A stretch of 9,125 nt of DNA from JAHFUI01 sp041485905. GTDB taxonomy: Bacteria > Acidobacteriota > Vicinamibacteria > Vicinamibacterales > CAVVIG01. Under the pieces are notes generated by a model, which saw only the letters and a program-made list of their open reading frames with translations, searched no databases and was not told the DNA's origin. The stretch spans positions 1 through 9,125 of the forward strand of contig JBGPKK010000187.1 in assembly GCA_041485905.1 (NCBI GenBank), given 5' to 3'. Of the stretch, positions 6,115-9,125 are shown in pieces. The position numbers were made by a program, and so were the translations under genes. Every line of letters starts with the position of its first letter. Within the stretch, counting starts at the first letter, position 1.

Positions 6115-6756
6115 TTGCAGTTCCGCTACATCGCGATCGAAGGCCCGATCGGCGTCGGCAAAACCGCACTGGCTGAACGGCTCGGCGCACGCCTCGACGC
6201 GACGGTGGTCCTGGAAGAAACCGAGAACCCGTTTCTCGCCGACTTCTATGCGGACCGCCCTGGCGCCGCGCTCCAGGCCCAGCTCTTCTACCTCCTCGAT
6301 CGGCATCGGCAGCAGTTGACGCTGCGCCAGGCCGACCTCTTCAACCAGATGACGGTGTGCGACTACCTGTTCGACAAGGACAAGATCTTTGCGTACCTCA
6401 ATCTCGACGACAACGAGCTCTTCATCTATCAACGACTCTACGAGCTCCTCGCACGCGACATGTCGCCGCCGGATCTTGTCGTGTACCTGCAGGCGCCCAC
6501 CGACGTGCTGCTGCAGCGCCTCCGATCGCGCGCCACAGATCCGGAACTCGCGGCCTTCGATCCCGATCCCGATTACCTTCGTGAGCTCAACGAGGCGTAC
6601 CACCATTTCTTTTTTCATTACAACGCCACGCCGCTGCTCGTGGTCGAGACGTCACAATTCGATTCCCACGCGAGCGACCAGGCCGTTGACGACCTCATGA
6701 AGCAGATCCGCAGCGCCGGCCCGGGCACGCGGTATTACGTGCCCAGAACCCGGTAG
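6115..6756 (+). CDS. Deoxynucleoside kinase (deoxyadenosine/deoxyguanosine kinase family)
   Basis: This predicted 213-residue cytoplasmic salvage enzyme transfers phosphate from ATP to a deoxynucleoside. It has a Walker A GPIGVGKT (10-17), a catalytic-base region LEETENPF (33-40), the substrate-helix segment LQAQLFYLLDRHRQ (53-66), DYLFDKDKIFA (83-93), an arginine-rich lid around RLRSRA (135-140) and a C-terminal YLRELNEAYHHFF helix (154-166), all typical of bacterial dNKs. The usual DRS/ERS triad position reads Cys-Asp-Tyr, and the lid lacks the common KRGR pattern, so substrate preference cannot be assigned. TTG6115 is chosen because homology starts immediately and no closer start exists. 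There is no Shine-Dalgarno, and a -10-like TATCAT lies 9 nt upstream, so it may be leaderless. It stands divergent from the lipoprotein gene. Confidence 0.9.
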   Translation: MQFRYIAIEGPIGVGKTALAERLGARLDATVVLEETENPFLADFYADRPGAALQAQLFYLLDRHRQQLTLRQADLFNQMTVCDYLFDKDKIFAYLNLDDNELFIYQRLYELLARDMSPPDLVVYLQAPTDVLLQRLRSRATDPELAAFDPDPDYLRELNEAYHHFFFHYNATPLLVVETSQFDSHASDQAVDDLMKQIRSAGPGTRYYVPRTR

Positions 6757-6827
6757 GGCACAGGGCAAAGAGCAGATGGCAAAGTGGAACCGGCCACGCT
6801 GCCCTTTGCCCTCTGCCCTTTGCCCTG
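6756..6827 (+). repeat. Heptanucleotide array in inverted arrangement (GGGCAAA family)
   Basis: Left units are GGGCACA (6756), GGGCAAA (6763), GAGCAGA (6770) and TGGCAAA (6777). Right units are TGCCCTT (6800), TGCCCTC (6807), TGCCCTT (6814) and TGCCCTG (6821). Arms 6761-6784 and 6804-6827 are inverted repeats at 22 of 24 positions around a 19-nt centre. The first unit shares the last base of the kinase TAG stop, and the array ends 18 bp before accD. It could form a strong hairpin in RNA, but no U-tract follows, so terminator function is doubtful. Confidence 0.85.
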
Positions 6828-6845
6828 ATTTGATAAGCTGACCCC

Positions 6846-7772
6846 ATGGCCTGGTTCAAGAAAACCCGGAAGCCGATGGCGGCCTCGGCCAGGGCCAAGG
6901 CGAGCCGCGTGCCCGAAGGCTTGTGGGTGAAGTGCCCCGACTGTTCGCAGGTCATCTACAACAAAGACCTCACGACCAACCTCAACGTCTGTCCCAAGTG
7001 CGCGCATCATTTCCGCATCGGCGCCGCCGAACGCCTGCGGACGCTTTTCGACGAAGGCGTCTGGGTCGAGTACGACAGGGGCCTGGTCTCGACCGATCCG
7101 CTGCAGTTCACCGATACCAAGCCGTACGAGCATCGGTTGAAGGCATCCATGGCGAGCACGGGCCTCAAGGACGCGATCATCGTCGGCTCGGGACGCATCG
7201 AAGGCATCGAGACGATCGTTGCGGCGATGGAGTACGCGTTCATCGGCGGGAGCATGGGCGTGGTGGTCGGGGAGAAAATCACCCGTGCGATCGAACGTGC
7301 GGTGGACCAGCGCGTCCCGGTCGTCATCGTCTGCTGCTCGGGCGGCGCGCGCATGATGGAAGGGGCGCTCTCACTGATGCAGATGGCGAAGGTGTGCGGT
7401 GCGCTCGCCCGCCTCGACCTCGCGAGGCTGCCATACATCTCCGTACTGACGGATCCGACGACGGGCGGCGTGACCGCCAGCTTCGCGATGCTGGGCGATC
7501 TGAACATCGCCGAGCCGAAAGCGCTCATCGGCTTCGCCGGCCCGCGCGTCATCGAGCAGACGATCCGTCAGAAGCTGCCCGAAGGCTTCCAGCGGAGTGA
7601 ATTTCTCCTCGAGAAGGGCATGCTCGACTTCGTGATCGACCGCCGCGAGATGAAAGCGGTCGTCGCCAACGCGCTGCGCTTCATGGGCGCCCGGCAGACA
7701 CACCCGGTCCTGTCGGAGTCCGGACGCGAGCTGGTGGCGGCGGGTCACGAGGACGGGTCGCCAACGACTTGA
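6846..7772 (+). CDS. accD: Acetyl-CoA carboxylase carboxyltransferase subunit beta
   Basis: AccD works with AccA to move the carboxyl group from biotin on AccB to acetyl-CoA, giving malonyl-CoA for fatty-acid synthesis. The 308-residue product matches the family. It has an N-terminal zinc ribbon C30-x2-C33-x15-C49-x2-C52, then the crotonase-like carboxyltransferase core with CSGGARMMEG (164-173), DPTTGGVTASFA (203-214) and GFAGPRVIEQT (229-239), the glycine-rich loops that form oxyanion holes and bind CoA. ATG6846 fits the usual N-terminus (MAWFKK). No clear Shine-Dalgarno precedes it, and TAAGCT six nt upstream could be a -10 of a leaderless transcript. Its TGA overlaps the TTG start of folC, a gene pair seen in many bacteria. 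accA is not in the window. Confidence 0.97.
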   Translation: MAWFKKTRKPMAASARAKASRVPEGLWVKCPDCSQVIYNKDLTTNLNVCPKCAHHFRIGAAERLRTLFDEGVWVEYDRGLVSTDPLQFTDTKPYEHRLKASMASTGLKDAIIVGSGRIEGIETIVAAMEYAFIGGSMGVVVGEKITRAIERAVDQRVPVVIVCCSGGARMMEGALSLMQMAKVCGALARLDLARLPYISVLTDPTTGGVTASFAMLGDLNIAEPKALIGFAGPRVIEQTIRQKLPEGFQRSEFLLEKGMLDFVIDRREMKAVVANALRFMGARQTHPVLSESGRELVAAGHEDGSPTT

Positions 7773-9052
7773 ACCCGCTCGACTATCTCTTCGGGCTCGA
7801 GCAATTCGGGATCAAGTTCGGGCTCGAGAACATTCAGACGTTGGTCGACGCGCTCGGACATCCCGAGCGCGCCTTCCACTCGGTGCACATTGCCGGCACC
7901 AACGGCAAGGGCTCGGTGACCGCAATGGTCGACGCCGCGCTTGGCGCGGCAGGCCACCGATCGGCCCGGTTTACATCTCCCCATCTGATCGACGTTTCCG
8001 AGCGATTCGTGATCGATGGCCGTCCCATCGGGCAGAACGCGCTGGCTGCGGCGGTTGCCGATCTGCGTGACCGCATCGAGGCCTTGCTCGCGGCGGGCGC
8101 GCTTCGGGCCCAACCGACGTTTTTCGAGGTCACGACGGCGGTCGCACTGGAGCTGTTTCGCCGCGCCGGCGTGGAAGTCGCGATCGTGGAAGTGGGCCTG
8201 GGCGGCCGTCTGGATTCGACCAACGTCATAACACCAGGCCTCACCGCCATTACGTCGATCGCATTCGACCACGAGGAGTATCTGGGCCGCACGCTCGGCG
8301 CCATCGCGATGGAAAAGGCGGGCATCATCAAGCCGGGCGTTCCGGTTGTGGTCGGCCGCGTCGACGACGAAGCGGAGGCGGCCATCGCCGCCGTGGCGCG
8401 TGAGCGGCGCGCAGAGCTCATCCACGCCTGGGATGGCGTGACAGTCGATCGCACGGGTAACGCCCCGACGCGTGTCCGCCTTCGAACCCCCGCTCACGAT
8501 TACGGCGACGTGATCCTCTCGCTTCGGGGCGAGCATCAGATCGGGAATGCGGTCGTCGCCGTCCGGCTTCTCGAGCTGCTCGACCGTCAGGGTATCGCCG
8601 TGCCGGCCGCCGCCATCGTCGAAGGCCTGGCCACGGTGAGCTGGCCCGGGCGTCTGGATCATCGGAGACTGTCGAACGGACGCGAGATGATCCTCGACGC
8701 GGCGCACAACCCGGCAGGGGCCGCAATGCTCGCCGCGTACATCGCGGAGACGCTGGACGAAAAGCCGCCGCTGGTGTTTGCCGTGATGCGCGACAAGGAC
8801 GCGGCGCGGATGTTCGAGGCACTCCTGCCGTCGGTGTCCGCCCTCATCGTCACGCGGACGTCGAACCCGCGATCGGCCGACCCCGACACGCTCGCCGAAC
8901 GCGCAACGGCGATCGCACCGGAGCTTCCCGTGCGTGTCGAGCCTGCGCGCGGCGATGCGCTTGCCGCCGCGTGGAACCTGTCATCGCGGATCGTCGTCGC
9001 CGGATCGATCTTTCTGCTCGGTGACGTCATGAAGGAGACCGCAGGATCGTGA
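7769..9052 (+). CDS. folC: Folylpolyglutamate synthase / dihydrofolate synthase
   Basis: FolC is a Mur-ligase-family cytoplasmic enzyme that adds glutamates to folates and, in bifunctional forms, makes dihydrofolate from dihydropteroate. The 427-residue product has the family length and motifs: P-loop GTNGKGS (43-49), FTSPHLIDVSERF (68-80, substrate loop), EVGLGGRLDSTNV (141-153), DHEEYLGRTLGAIAMEKAGI with His168 and Lys183 (the likely carbamylated lysine), WPGRLDH (292-298) and LDAAHNPAG (309-317) linking to the C-terminal Rossmann domain. TTG7769 overlaps the accD TGA as TTGA, with GAGGACGG 12 nt upstream, so translation is probably coupled to accD. Whether it is mono- or bifunctional cannot be read from motifs. 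The stop overlaps the next start as GTGA. Confidence 0.96.
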   Translation: MNPLDYLFGLEQFGIKFGLENIQTLVDALGHPERAFHSVHIAGTNGKGSVTAMVDAALGAAGHRSARFTSPHLIDVSERFVIDGRPIGQNALAAAVADLRDRIEALLAAGALRAQPTFFEVTTAVALELFRRAGVEVAIVEVGLGGRLDSTNVITPGLTAITSIAFDHEEYLGRTLGAIAMEKAGIIKPGVPVVVGRVDDEAEAAIAAVARERRAELIHAWDGVTVDRTGNAPTRVRLRTPAHDYGDVILSLRGEHQIGNAVVAVRLLELLDRQGIAVPAAAIVEGLATVSWPGRLDHRRLSNGREMILDAAHNPAGAAMLAAYIAETLDEKPPLVFAVMRDKDAARMFEALLPSVSALIVTRTSNPRSADPDTLAERATAIAPELPVRVEPARGDALAAAWNLSSRIVVAGSIFLLGDVMKETAGS

Positions 9053-9125
9053 TACCCTTCGAGCACATTCCCGGGATGCGCGCGATCCTCTTCACAACGA
9101 TCTTCGCTGCGATCGTCGGTGTCGC
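9049..9125 (+). CDS. 5' end of an exported or membrane protein (partial)
   Basis: An open frame starts with GTG9049 (overlapping the folC TGA) or in-frame ATG9076 and runs off the window edge. From ATG9076 the residues are MRAILFTTIFAAIVGV, a short positive start followed by a hydrophobic core, typical of a signal peptide or first membrane segment. AGGA lies 3 nt before the GTG. The overlap suggests the same operon as accD-folC. Only about 25 codons are visible and the family cannot be named. Confidence 0.55.
   Translation, partial: MIPFEHIPGMRAILFTTIFAAIVGV

Noticed and set aside
4997..6319. 440-residue plus-strand open frame over the HEAT-cyclophilin gene
   Set aside because: It is an Arg-rich antisense shadow in GC-rich DNA. 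The minus strand encodes clear HEAT and cyclophilin motifs, and the tail merely runs out of frame through the kinase start.

Overview
The window is a GC-rich bacterial chromosome segment made mostly of housekeeping genes, with little sign of mobile DNA. No 16S rRNA or other taxonomic marker is present. The GC richness, frequent TTG/GTG starts, accD-folC pairing, a secreted TPR protein, a HEAT-repeat/cyclophilin lipoprotein and short heptanucleotide arrays between genes together suggest an environmental bacterium, perhaps an Acidobacteriota such as the Vicinamibacteria. That assignment is inference only.

Layout. Positions 14-1177 (minus) encode tRNA-guanine transglycosylase (Tgt). It diverges across 29 bp from ddl (1207-2334, plus), D-alanine--D-alanine ligase. 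ddl overlaps by four bases a secreted TPR-like protein of unknown function (2331-3428). The non-genic stretch 3429-3856 is the least ordinary part. It holds a good -35/-10 promoter, about 200 nt that can fold into several hairpins, a ribosome-binding site, a 16-residue lysine-rich microORF (3697-3747) and a strong bidirectional terminator (3764-3794). A minus-strand HEAT-repeat/cyclophilin lipoprotein gene follows (3857-6037). It diverges over a 77-bp gap containing a 14-bp palindrome from a deoxynucleoside kinase gene (6115-6756). Then come accD (6846-7772), folC (7769-9052) and the start of an exported or membrane protein cut by the window edge (9049-9125).

How the genes fit together. Ddl makes the D-Ala-D-Ala precursor of peptidoglycan, AccD is the carboxyltransferase beta subunit for malonyl-CoA, FolC polyglutamylates folates, the kinase salvages deoxynucleosides and Tgt modifies tRNA. 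accD-folC-next gene and ddl-TPR gene are tightly overlapped and probably translationally coupled.

The items most worth follow-up are the 3458-3794 transcription unit (a structured RNA and/or a leader for a tiny basic protein) and three unrelated heptamer arrays, each lying just after a stop codon, one of which appears to be translated as part of the next gene.
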